Under the pieces are notes generated by a model. That model was not told where the DNA came from, did no database searches, and worked only from the letters and a program-made list of their open reading frames with translations. From NCBI GenBank assembly GCA_029245675.1, contig JAQWOV010000003.1, forward strand, positions 1 through 64,000: a stretch of DNA of 64,000 nucleotides. Direction: 5' to 3'. How positions within the stretch are numbered: position 1 is the stretch's first letter; each line of letters starts with the position of its first letter. The stretch comes from Acidimicrobiales bacterium. Its GTDB lineage: Bacteria > Actinomycetota > Acidimicrobiia > Acidimicrobiales > MedAcidi-G1. The translations under genes and the position numbers were made by a program. Below are positions 44,920-52,454 of this stretch, piece by piece.

Positions 44920-46281
44920 CTACAGGGTAGAACAGTCGGGTATCCAAGATCCGTGGAACCCATCTGGAACTCTTTGAGGTAGATGTATCCGAGCTACAGG
45001 TTTTCCTGTTATGTCATTTCCATCAAGAATTACTAGCTCTGCTGGCCCTTGGTTTACGTCATTGACACAAACTATGACCCATCCGTCCTCTTCGTCGCTA
45101 CTTTCTTCGCGAGGCACAAATAGTGGTTCGCCTCCAAACCGGCCCTCGCCATGATCATGATGAATAATCTCACCAGTTTCCATATCTGTTCTGCACGTTG
45201 ATCCTGAATCTAACCACGAGGTATAGGCATAACGATGCTTGCGGGCAACCACCCGTGGGTCATGGGTGGGAAAATCTTGAGACTGTTCACTCACAATTTC
45301 CTCACTGACAGTTCTTGTGCTTGGATCAATAGTCCAGCGCGCAAGTTTAGGAATTGACTCATACGGACCGTGTAAGTCTGAATGAAACATTCGATCAAAT
45401 CTGCAAAGATCTACGACCACCTTGCTGTTCCCCTCACTGGTTTCAAGATCAAATGCGTTCACTGGATGAAATACATAGCATTTCGGAGCCTCACACCAAA
45501 TAATGTCCTTAGCTTCTCCATCTCTGGGTAGCAGCCCTACTCGCGGTTCATGTTCATCACTCCAAGCAAAAGGAAACCTTTTACCAGCCATAGCCATTTC
45601 AATATCTACACATACCGGCAAATCATAAATAAGCGCGTATTTTTCAGTTAGTGACATGTCGTGAATCATTGGCATACCTTCAAGAGGAACATCAGTCACT
45701 TTTGTGACCCGGTTATCCATCCCTACAATTACATGTTGCACTCGATCTGGAATATCTGGATACGCATAGCAAACTCCGTGGAGTTCTTCTGCAATTGGAT
45801 CAAACTTTGTATGAGCGGTAAAAGCTCCCGGTAACGTGCCCTCAAAATTGGTGTAACCAATAGTTTCAAGATCATAAGTGAGAGACATTGGACTGACTCC
45901 TGCTTCGACCAGAGCCAAGGTAAGACCGTTATGCCCGATGACTGAAGTATTCGGACTAAAACCAGAACCTCTGAAACACTTTCCTTCAGGTGGTTCCTCT
46001 CCAAGTCGTTTAGCAAGATCTGTTCCTCTCACCCAACGGTTTCTATACCACTCTGCTTTCCCGTCACGAAGTCGCACCCCATGTATCATCCCGTCACCTA
46101 AAAACCAGTGATAGGTCTTGGGATCAACAGAACCATAGGGGTTTGGTCCATTACGAAGCCATCGTCCTTCAAGTTCCTCTGGAATTTGACCTGTTACGGA
46201 CAGATTGTGTGCAGTAACCTCTTCCGTGACGGGTGCTCTGCTTCCTTCTAAATATTTACGACCTTCAACCGAATGAACCAT
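44920..46281 (-). CDS. carotenoid cleavage oxygenase family protein
   Basis: Fe(II) dioxygenase of the RPE65/lignostilbene-dioxygenase family that cleaves carotenoids, apocarotenoids or stilbenes. The four iron-binding histidines can be placed: AHTKFDP, MIHDMSLT, VFHPVNAF, and FHGSWIP at the C-terminus. NGPNPYG and FLGDGMIHGV near the N-terminus are also typical. 453 aa. The substrate cannot be told; retinal formation is possible but unproven, as no rhodopsin or carotenoid gene is in the window. It sits between efp and a peptidase gene, 10 nt from the latter, so it may be co-transcribed. Confidence 0.92.
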   Translation of the reverse strand: MVHSVEGRKYLEGSRAPVTEEVTAHNLSVTGQIPEELEGRWLRNGPNPYGSVDPKTYHWFLGDGMIHGVRLRDGKAEWYRNRWVRGTDLAKRLGEEPPEGKCFRGSGFSPNTSVIGHNGLTLALVEAGVSPMSLTYDLETIGYTNFEGTLPGAFTAHTKFDPIAEELHGVCYAYPDIPDRVQHVIVGMDNRVTKVTDVPLEGMPMIHDMSLTEKYALIYDLPVCVDIEMAMAGKRFPFAWSDEHEPRVGLLPRDGEAKDIIWCEAPKCYVFHPVNAFDLETSEGNSKVVVDLCRFDRMFHSDLHGPYESIPKLARWTIDPSTRTVSEEIVSEQSQDFPTHDPRVVARKHRYAYTSWLDSGSTCRTDMETGEIIHHDHGEGRFGGEPLFVPREESSDEEDGWVIVCVNDVNQGPAELVILDGNDITGKPVARIHLPQRVPDGFHGSWIPDCSTL

Positions 46282-46291
46282 GTCAACTGCT

Positions 46292-47362
46292 TTAGAGGAT
46301 ACTTTTTGGAGAGTTTGTCAACAGTTCATATCCTTCGTCAGTCACGATTACTGAGTCTTCCCATCTAACGCCCCCTAAACCAGATATGTAAATTCCTGGT
46401 TCCACAGTGACCACTTGTCCGCTTTTCAAATTTCCTTCAGATTTCTGTCCTATCCCAGGAGTTTCATGTATCTCCAAGCCCACTCCATGCCCAGTGCTGT
46501 GAAGAAATTGTTCTCCATATCCTGCTTCTTCAATAACTGTTCGGCATGCTGCGTCTACATCAAATATTGCTACCCCATTCACAACGGTCTTCAAGCCTTC
46601 TTCTTGGGCTTTTAAAACTAAATGAAGAATTTCATTCTCTTGACCTTCTTCACTGCCACCTATACGGAATGAGCGAGTCATATCTGAGTGATATCCATGG
46701 ACTAAAGCCCCAAAATCGCATATGACTAAATCACCATCTTCAAAAGGGCGGTCTGTAGGTCGAGCATGTGGCAACGCACTGTTAGATCCCGCGGCAACAA
46801 TTGTTTCAAATGAACGATCAGAAGCACCGTGTTTACGCATTTCATGATCGAGTACAGCAGCTAGGTGCTTCTCAGTTGTTCCAGAGACAAACATTTCAGT
46901 TGCTACTGAAAGCGCTTGATCCGCGATGGATGCCGCTTCTTTCATGTGTTCTAGCTCTTCTGAATCTTTTATCTCGCGTATTTTTTCTATAAGACCCGCC
47001 GTGGGAACAAGATCTACTAAAGGAATCCATTCACTGATTTGCTGTTGTTGCTCCCATGTGATTGAAGCAGCCTCTAATCCCAGTCGCGTAACTCCATCAC
47101 TTAATTCTTTCAGAGTCTTGTCGAAACCTTGTGCCTGTATAACTACCTCTATTGAAGTGTTTTCTGTTTCGGCTGGAGCTTGTTCTGCATATCTTCCATC
47201 AGTGAATAAGACTGCCTTGTCTTTTGTCACCCACAGCTTCCCTGCAGACCCAGTAAAACCAGTCAGGTACATGATATTTATGAGTTTTGTTACAAAAAAA
47301 GCTTCGCAACCAACTTCTTCAAAATGGCTCGTTAGTTTTTTGAGTCGTTCAGTTGTGTTCAC
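46292..47362 (-). CDS. Xaa-Pro peptidase, M24 family
   Basis: Cytoplasmic metalloaminopeptidase cleaving before proline. An N-terminal creatinase-like domain (residues 1-125) precedes the pita-bread domain, with metal ligands in CDFGALVHGYHSDMTRS, STGHGVGLEIHETPGI and VTVEPGIY and the last Glu in WEDSVIVTDEG. 356 aa. The start codon is GTG with AAGGA 6 nt upstream. This peptidase beside efp is a common bacterial neighbour. Confidence 0.93.
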   Translation of the reverse strand: MNTTERLKKLTSHFEEVGCEAFFVTKLINIMYLTGFTGSAGKLWVTKDKAVLFTDGRYAEQAPAETENTSIEVVIQAQGFDKTLKELSDGVTRLGLEAASITWEQQQQISEWIPLVDLVPTAGLIEKIREIKDSEELEHMKEAASIADQALSVATEMFVSGTTEKHLAAVLDHEMRKHGASDRSFETIVAAGSNSALPHARPTDRPFEDGDLVICDFGALVHGYHSDMTRSFRIGGSEEGQENEILHLVLKAQEEGLKTVVNGVAIFDVDAACRTVIEEAGYGEQFLHSTGHGVGLEIHETPGIGQKSEGNLKSGQVVTVEPGIYISGLGGVRWEDSVIVTDEGYELLTNSPKSIL

Positions 47363-47371
47363 TTGTTTTCC

Positions 47372-47833
47372 TTATTGAGCAAGTAATTCAGAAACCGCAT
47401 CAACAGCAATTTGGTATCCATATCCACCAAACCCAGCAATCGTCCCAGCTGCCACTGGTGCAACAACGGAAGTGTGACGCCATGGTTCGCGAGCGGCAGG
47501 GTTAGAAAGATGCACCTCAATAACCGGCCCATCAAAAGTCTGAAGCGCATCATGGATAGCCCAAGCGTAATGAGTGAAAGCTCCAGGATTTATGATTATG
47601 GCATCACATCTTTTTCGTGCTGAATGAATCGCATCTACGAGTTCACCTTCATGATTCGATTGAAGGTGTTCAACTGTCATGCCTTTCTGGTCTGCTGCTT
47701 TCTCAGCAGTTTCTATATGGTTTTCAAGAGTTTGATCACCATAAGTCTCTGGTTCTCTTTCCCCAAGAAGATTGAGATTTGGTCCTGAAAGGATAAGAAT
47801 TTTTATCTGCGATTTTGAAGATTCTGAATTCAT
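47372..47833 (-). CDS. aroQ: 3-dehydroquinate dehydratase, type II
   Basis: Third shikimate-pathway step. Type II motifs: GPNLNLLGEREPETYG, INPGAFTHYAWAIHDAL and EVHLSNPAAREPWRH. The frame is open to 47875, but the ATG at 47833 with AAAGGGA upstream is a better start and clears the aroB stop at 47844. 153 aa. Part of aroK-aroB-aroQ. Confidence 0.96.
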   Translation of the reverse strand: MNSESSKSQIKILILSGPNLNLLGEREPETYGDQTLENHIETAEKAADQKGMTVEHLQSNHEGELVDAIHSARKRCDAIIINPGAFTHYAWAIHDALQTFDGPVIEVHLSNPAAREPWRHTSVVAPVAAGTIAGFGGYGYQIAVDAVSELLAQ

Positions 47834-47843
47834 AAATATCCCT

Positions 47844-48854
47844 TTACCTCTTATCCATGTGATGAATGGTCTCACGTACTATTGATGGCTCAATACCTGT
47901 AACAACTTCTACTCCATCTGGTCCATCTAGAACAAAAGTCAGACCATTAATAGCTTTTTTATCTCGAGCCATGACTTCCATTATGACATCAGGTTCTATT
48001 CCTTGAGGCATCATGCTGCTTAGCCCGTATTGATCAACAACCAAACGATGTTCCTCTACTCTGTCTTGATCTATCCGTCCAAGTCTGTGTGCAAGTTCTG
48101 CGGCAAAGACCAGCCCAATTGCTATTGCTTCACCATGTCGAAGGTCATAGTTTTCTGTAGTTTCAAGTGCATGGCCTAAGGTATGTCCATAGTTCAGAAT
48201 TGCTCGAGTTCCTGCCTCTCTCTCATCCGATGCGACTACTTGAGCTTTGATCTCTACACATCTAGCAATTTTCTCTTCTAAGTTCAGGTCGTCTAAGTTT
48301 CCGCTACCAAGAAAGTGATACTTGGCCATCTCTCCATAACCACTTAACATTTCTCTTTTTGGAAGCGTGTCCAAGACAGAAGTGTCGCATAGTACGGCTG
48401 TTGGCTGCCAGAAGGCTCCGACTAAATTTTTTCCTTCTGGAAGATTCACTCCTGTTTTCCCACCGATTGACGCATCAATCTGACCAAGTAGAGAAGTAGG
48501 TATATGTATTACAGGCGTTCCTCGGTGATATGTCGCTGCCGCGAAGCCTGCGACGTCAGTGACTACACCTCCACCTATACCAACGATGCAGTCATTTCGA
48601 GTTAAGCCCCACCTTGTAAAAGAACGGCAAAGTGACTCAATGGTGTTCAAAGTCTTTGCCTCTTCGCCGTCAGGAATTAGAAAAATTTCGTTGGCTATTT
48701 CCAGATTTAGATTCACACCAATATTTTCTTGAGTAACTATGGCAACGCGCTGGGAATCTTTGGGGAGCACTGAATCTAATTCTTCTCGCGCATTAGCTCC
48801 TACCAATACCGGGTATTCTCTACCTTCGCTCAGTGGCACTTTAATTTCTATCAT
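47844..48854 (-). CDS. aroB: 3-dehydroquinate synthase
   Basis: NAD-dependent ring closure of DAHP. GGGVVTDVAGFAAATYHRG, PTSLLGQIDASIGGKTGVN and GHTLGHALE (metal ligand) are all present. 336 aa. Its ATG overlaps the aroK stop by 4 nt. Confidence 0.97.
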   Translation of the reverse strand: MIEIKVPLSEGREYPVLVGANAREELDSVLPKDSQRVAIVTQENIGVNLNLEIANEIFLIPDGEEAKTLNTIESLCRSFTRWGLTRNDCIVGIGGGVVTDVAGFAAATYHRGTPVIHIPTSLLGQIDASIGGKTGVNLPEGKNLVGAFWQPTAVLCDTSVLDTLPKREMLSGYGEMAKYHFLGSGNLDDLNLEEKIARCVEIKAQVVASDEREAGTRAILNYGHTLGHALETTENYDLRHGEAIAIGLVFAAELAHRLGRIDQDRVEEHRLVVDQYGLSSMMPQGIEPDVIMEVMARDKKAINGLTFVLDGPDGVEVVTGIEPSIVRETIHHMDKR

Positions 48855-49387
48855 TTGTCACCTTTTAAAATAGTCAGCGCCAAAATTTGGTCAGAGATTT
48901 CTTCCACTGTTCCACTCTCTACGTCTATCACAAGGTCAGCGACTTCTTTATAATTTTCTTCCCGTTCAGCATTTAGAAGTTGTAACACCTCAAGAGGGTC
49001 TTTGTCTTTTAATAAGGGTCTACCTCTGCCTTCTCCAACTCTCTTAGCTAAACCTTCTGGCGTGGCTTTAAGCCAAATGACGTGAGAATTTTCCTTAAGT
49101 ATGGATCTATTTTCATCTTGAACTACGATTCCACCACCTGTTGATAGGACAACGGGCTCTTCAGACCCAAGAACTTTCTTCAATGCATCGGTTTCAATTT
49201 CTCTAAAACCTTTTTCTCCGCGTTCGTTAAAAATAACCCCCATAGAACGTCCATAACTATTCTGAATCCAGCGATCTAGATCAACGTGACGAACGTTACT
49301 TTTTCGCGCTAAAGAAGCACCTATTACTGTTTTTCCTGCACCCATGAGTCCCACAAGAGCAACATGAGTACACAAATCGCTATCCAT
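48851..49387 (-). CDS. aroK: shikimate kinase
   Basis: Phosphorylates shikimate. The P-loop GLMGAGKTVIG is near the N-terminus, then DLDRWIQNSYG, and GGGIV in the shikimate site. A GTG at 49405 is in frame, but the ATG at 49387 (MDSDLCTH) is the more natural start; neither has a good Shine-Dalgarno. 178 aa. Chorismate synthase (aroC), often placed here in Actinobacteria, is absent. Confidence 0.95.
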   Translation of the reverse strand: MDSDLCTHVALVGLMGAGKTVIGASLARKSNVRHVDLDRWIQNSYGRSMGVIFNERGEKGFREIETDALKKVLGSEEPVVLSTGGGIVVQDENRSILKENSHVIWLKATPEGLAKRVGEGRGRPLLKDKDPLEVLQLLNAEREENYKEVADLVIDVESGTVEEISDQILALTILKGDK

Positions 49388-49461
49388 ATATATAAGGATA
49401 CCCACTGCTGATTACTCAGAACAGCGGATTATTGCTTAAGAGCAGTAAATGGATGATTTGT

Positions 49462-49752
49462 TTAGAGTTCGTATATCCCAACGACATCAAGATTGCGGAA
49501 ATTAACTTCACCTATGCTTTCTTCATGTTCACTTGAAGCTTCTTGTGTTTCTTCCAACTCGTTGTTCTGAGTCGCTGACTCATAGGAGTCAAATTCAACT
49601 ATTTGGACGATGGTTTCAGGATTATCTCGGTCAACACATAGTGTCGCAACACGCGCAGTGGTCTTTGAACCAGCAACCTCAATGTATTCTTCTAAACCTT
49701 TTTGAGCCTCTTCAATAGTTGAATTGAACTCCATCACTTGAATGAATTTCAT
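49462..49752 (-). CDS. small protein of unknown function, ABM-like fold suspected
   Basis: Not firmly recognised. 96 aa beginning MKFIQVMEFNSTIEEAQKG. The alternation of beta strands (MKFIQVMEF, ARVATLCVDR, TIVQIVEFDSYESA) with short helices resembles a dimeric alpha-beta barrel of the antibiotic-biosynthesis-monooxygenase type, but no catalytic residue can be assigned. The last 40 residues are Glu/Ser-rich. GAAAGAAAT before the ATG is a weak ribosome site. It stands between aroK and aroE on the same strand. Confidence 0.65.
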   Translation of the reverse strand: MKFIQVMEFNSTIEEAQKGLEEYIEVAGSKTTARVATLCVDRDNPETIVQIVEFDSYESATQNNELEETQEASSEHEESIGEVNFRNLDVVGIYEL

Positions 49753-49785
49753 AATTTCTTTCCTTCTCTTTTAATTAATTTAGTT

Positions 49786-50649
49786 TTACGTTCGCTTTTT
49801 AAGTTCCTGTGTGATTGCTTCTTGCATAATTGATATGGGAGCTTCTTCGCCGGTCCATAGCGTAAAGGCTTCAGCTGCTTGAAACAGAAGCATGGAAACT
49901 CCGTTATGGGAATCTATTCCTTTTTGTTTAGCTAGTGAAATCCATCTGGTTTCCAGTGGGTGATAAATAAGATCAACAATGAGTTGACTGGGATGAAGTA
50001 GATCTATCGGGCATGGGATATCTACTTGACTATCTTTCATACCAATAGAGGTTGCATTGACTACAAGATCGGCTCCAGAAATATCTTCTAGTGTTCCAAC
50101 ACCCCCGACTTCTCCTGCTAAGCCTGCAGCGCTTTCTGCTTTCTCTAGAGTCCTATTTACAGCCATAATGGAAGCGGCCCCTGACCTCGCTAACGCTTCT
50201 ATAACTGCCCGAGCTGCTCCGCCTGCTCCAATGACCGCCACTTTTTTGCCTTTCGGATCAAATTGCGCGTCATGAATCAATCCATTTAGAAAACCATCTC
50301 CATCAGTGTTATGTCCGATCAAACCTTTTTCATTGGCAACAACACAATTAACTGCATCCAGTTTTTCAGCGGTAAAAGTGCACTCATCAACTAACGATGC
50401 CACCCTTGTTTTAAAAGGCATCGTGACTGACAATCCGCCGAGATTGCCTGATCTCATTTGAGCAAGAACTTCATCGAGTTCGCTTTCAGTAATTTCAAGA
50501 GCTTCATACTCCCAGTCCATACCCAAAGAGTTGAAAGCTGCATTATGCAATAGTGGTGAAAGAGAATGAGCAACTGGTGATCCAACGACTGCTGCAAGAG
50601 TTGTTGACTTATCAGTTCTTCCGAAAACGTTCTTTAAATTATTAGCCAC
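49786..50649 (-). CDS. aroE: shikimate dehydrogenase
   Basis: NADPH-dependent reduction of 3-dehydroshikimate. Substrate site SPVAHSLSPLLHNAAF near the start, the catalytic Lys in VTMPFKTRVASLVDE, and the nucleotide site VIGAGGAARAVIEAL. The frame runs far upstream into mltG; the GTG at 50649, 8 nt overlapping the mltG stop (GTGGCTAA) with AAGGA upstream, gives 287 aa and the proper N-terminus. Confidence 0.95.
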   Translation of the reverse strand: MANNLKNVFGRTDKSTTLAAVVGSPVAHSLSPLLHNAAFNSLGMDWEYEALEITESELDEVLAQMRSGNLGGLSVTMPFKTRVASLVDECTFTAEKLDAVNCVVANEKGLIGHNTDGDGFLNGLIHDAQFDPKGKKVAVIGAGGAARAVIEALARSGAASIMAVNRTLEKAESAAGLAGEVGGVGTLEDISGADLVVNATSIGMKDSQVDIPCPIDLLHPSQLIVDLIYHPLETRWISLAKQKGIDSHNGVSMLLFQAAEAFTLWTGEEAPISIMQEAITQELKKRT

Positions 50650-52021
50650 AACCCAAATCCTTTTCTCGACATATTGCGACTGCTTCTGCGAATTCTTCAC
50701 TGGTAACCGTAAAAGTATGAGCTCCCACCACTCCGTTCTCATCGGTACGAACAAAGAACATCCATGGCCCATCTTCTGGATTTACTGCTGCTTCAAGTGA
50801 GGCTCTACCTGGTGCGGAAATTGGTGTAAGAGGAAGTCCGGGTTCTATCCATGTGTTCCAAGGCGAGTCACTATTCAGATCTTCTCTAGTTAAAGACTCT
50901 CCAGACATTTTCCCTGCTGCATAACGAACTGTTGACTCCATGCCAAGAGACCATCCTTGCTCCAAGCGATTATGGATAACTTGAGAGATTTTGGCTCGTT
51001 CTTCATTTAATAAGGCCTCTTCTTCAATCAAAGACGCAACAACTAAAGCCTCATAGGGAGTTAGACCTACCGCTGCTGCCTTTTCCTCAAGATTAATTTC
51101 TTCCACAACGTTAAGGAACTGATTATGCATACGAGTTACAAGGCTCATTTCATCGGTAAGAGTAGCTTCGTCCAACTGATATGTGTCGGGAAAGAACATG
51201 CCTTCATACCATGGCAGAAAAAAATCTTCTGGGTAATGTTCCCAGCGAACAACATCGCTAGAAAAAGCTTCGTTTAATTGAGCCTCACTGTAAGTAGGCA
51301 TACGTTTTTTGATATTTACGACCATCTGGCTAATAGTAAGACCCTCAGGAATTGTCACCCGTATTACTTCTGGCGGTATTGGTCCTTCGTTCAAGATATC
51401 TACAACGTCTTGAAACGCTAAATGTTCTTGAAGTAAGTAATCTCCTGCTTGAAATTCGTACTCAATGCCTGACGGACAATCGATAAACCAGCCAATCATT
51501 GAGTGGCAGCGCATCCACTGCCGAAACATCGGTGAATTATCAATAATTCCTGCGGATCCTAGAGCCACTGCAACTTCACCCGAAGACCATCCAGGTTCAA
51601 CGACAAACTCTATTTCGTCACCTGGTGGCGCATCCGGCGTCACCAGTGAATTAACCCACTGATCAACTTTTCGATAGGAGAAAGTTGCTCCAATCAGAAG
51701 CAAAAATACAACGAGTCCCCAACGTGGAATTGGACCCAATGGCTTACGGTGACGAACCCAACGCACATTGGCATCTACCTCTAATTCCTCTCCAAAAATT
51801 GTCCCCTTTTCCGATTCCTCATATACGGATGGATCCCATACCACTGCCTCTTCTATGGCAACATCTTCAGGTACAACTGGTATTCCTTCTGTTACAGAAT
51901 CAGAAACGCCTGGTTTGTCCACTGGAGCCTCATTCGCTTTGTTTCCAGGTGCCATGTCTGCTGAAGAACGGAAAGTTTTCCCGTCTTTTCCAGATGTTTC
52001 ATTTTCTTCTTTAGCGCTCAC
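50642..52021 (-). CDS. mltG: endolytic murein transglycosylase MltG
   Basis: Cleaves nascent glycan strands at the membrane and sets their length. The first 100 residues are a long hydrophilic, probably disordered cytoplasmic part, followed by one transmembrane helix (about 101-116, WGLVVFLLLIGATFSY). The YceG-like domain follows, with VASLIEEEALLNEERAKISQ, which holds the catalytic Glu, and NRLEQGWSLGMESTVRYA. 459 aa. ruvX ends 1 nt before its ATG-side boundary. Confidence 0.95.
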   Translation of the reverse strand: MSAKEENETSGKDGKTFRSSADMAPGNKANEAPVDKPGVSDSVTEGIPVVPEDVAIEEAVVWDPSVYEESEKGTIFGEELEVDANVRWVRHRKPLGPIPRWGLVVFLLLIGATFSYRKVDQWVNSLVTPDAPPGDEIEFVVEPGWSSGEVAVALGSAGIIDNSPMFRQWMRCHSMIGWFIDCPSGIEYEFQAGDYLLQEHLAFQDVVDILNEGPIPPEVIRVTIPEGLTISQMVVNIKKRMPTYSEAQLNEAFSSDVVRWEHYPEDFFLPWYEGMFFPDTYQLDEATLTDEMSLVTRMHNQFLNVVEEINLEEKAAAVGLTPYEALVVASLIEEEALLNEERAKISQVIHNRLEQGWSLGMESTVRYAAGKMSGESLTREDLNSDSPWNTWIEPGLPLTPISAPGRASLEAAVNPEDGPWMFFVRTDENGVVGAHTFTVTSEEFAEAVAICREKDLGCG

Positions 52022-52447
52022 CTAATCCTCCGAATTCCGACGGCTATCTAACCAGGCTTGAAGCAAAATTGATGCTGCCAACTGGTCAACTACTTTCCGC
52101 CCATCCTTAGATGTGATTCCCTGCTCTCTTAAGGAGCGCTCTGCGGTGACAGTAGTTAGGCGCTCATCGCAGATTTCAATAGGAACCGACAGTGTATTTT
52201 CTAGTTTTTTTACTTCAGTGAGAGTTTTCTTGGCCATGGGACCGATACTCCCATCTAAAGAATAAGGGACACCTACTACTAGAACGTCAACTTCCCATTC
52301 CTTAACTAATGCTTCTATTGCAAGATGTTCTTTGGAGATATCTCCAAGCCGTCTAACTACCTCTATAGGTGTTGCTATTAGGCCATCACTATCGCTAACC
52401 GCCACACCTATACGTTTAGTTCCTAAATCTAGTCCGAGAGCTCGCAC
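52022..52447 (-). CDS. ruvX: RuvX/YqgF-family Holliday-junction resolvase-like protein
   Basis: RNase H-fold nuclease linked to rRNA 5' processing and junction resolution. The active-site strand ALGLDLGTKRIGVAVSD is at the N-terminus, with VGVPYSLDG and CDERLTTVTAER later. The frame opens inside alaS at 52522; the GTG at 52447, 7 nt after the alaS stop, gives 141 aa, the normal size. The ribosome site is weak. Confidence 0.93.
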   Translation of the reverse strand: MRALGLDLGTKRIGVAVSDSDGLIATPIEVVRRLGDISKEHLAIEALVKEWEVDVLVVGVPYSLDGSIGPMAKKTLTEVKKLENTLSVPIEICDERLTTVTAERSLREQGITSKDGRKVVDQLAASILLQAWLDSRRNSED

Positions 52448-52454
52448 TTGATTT

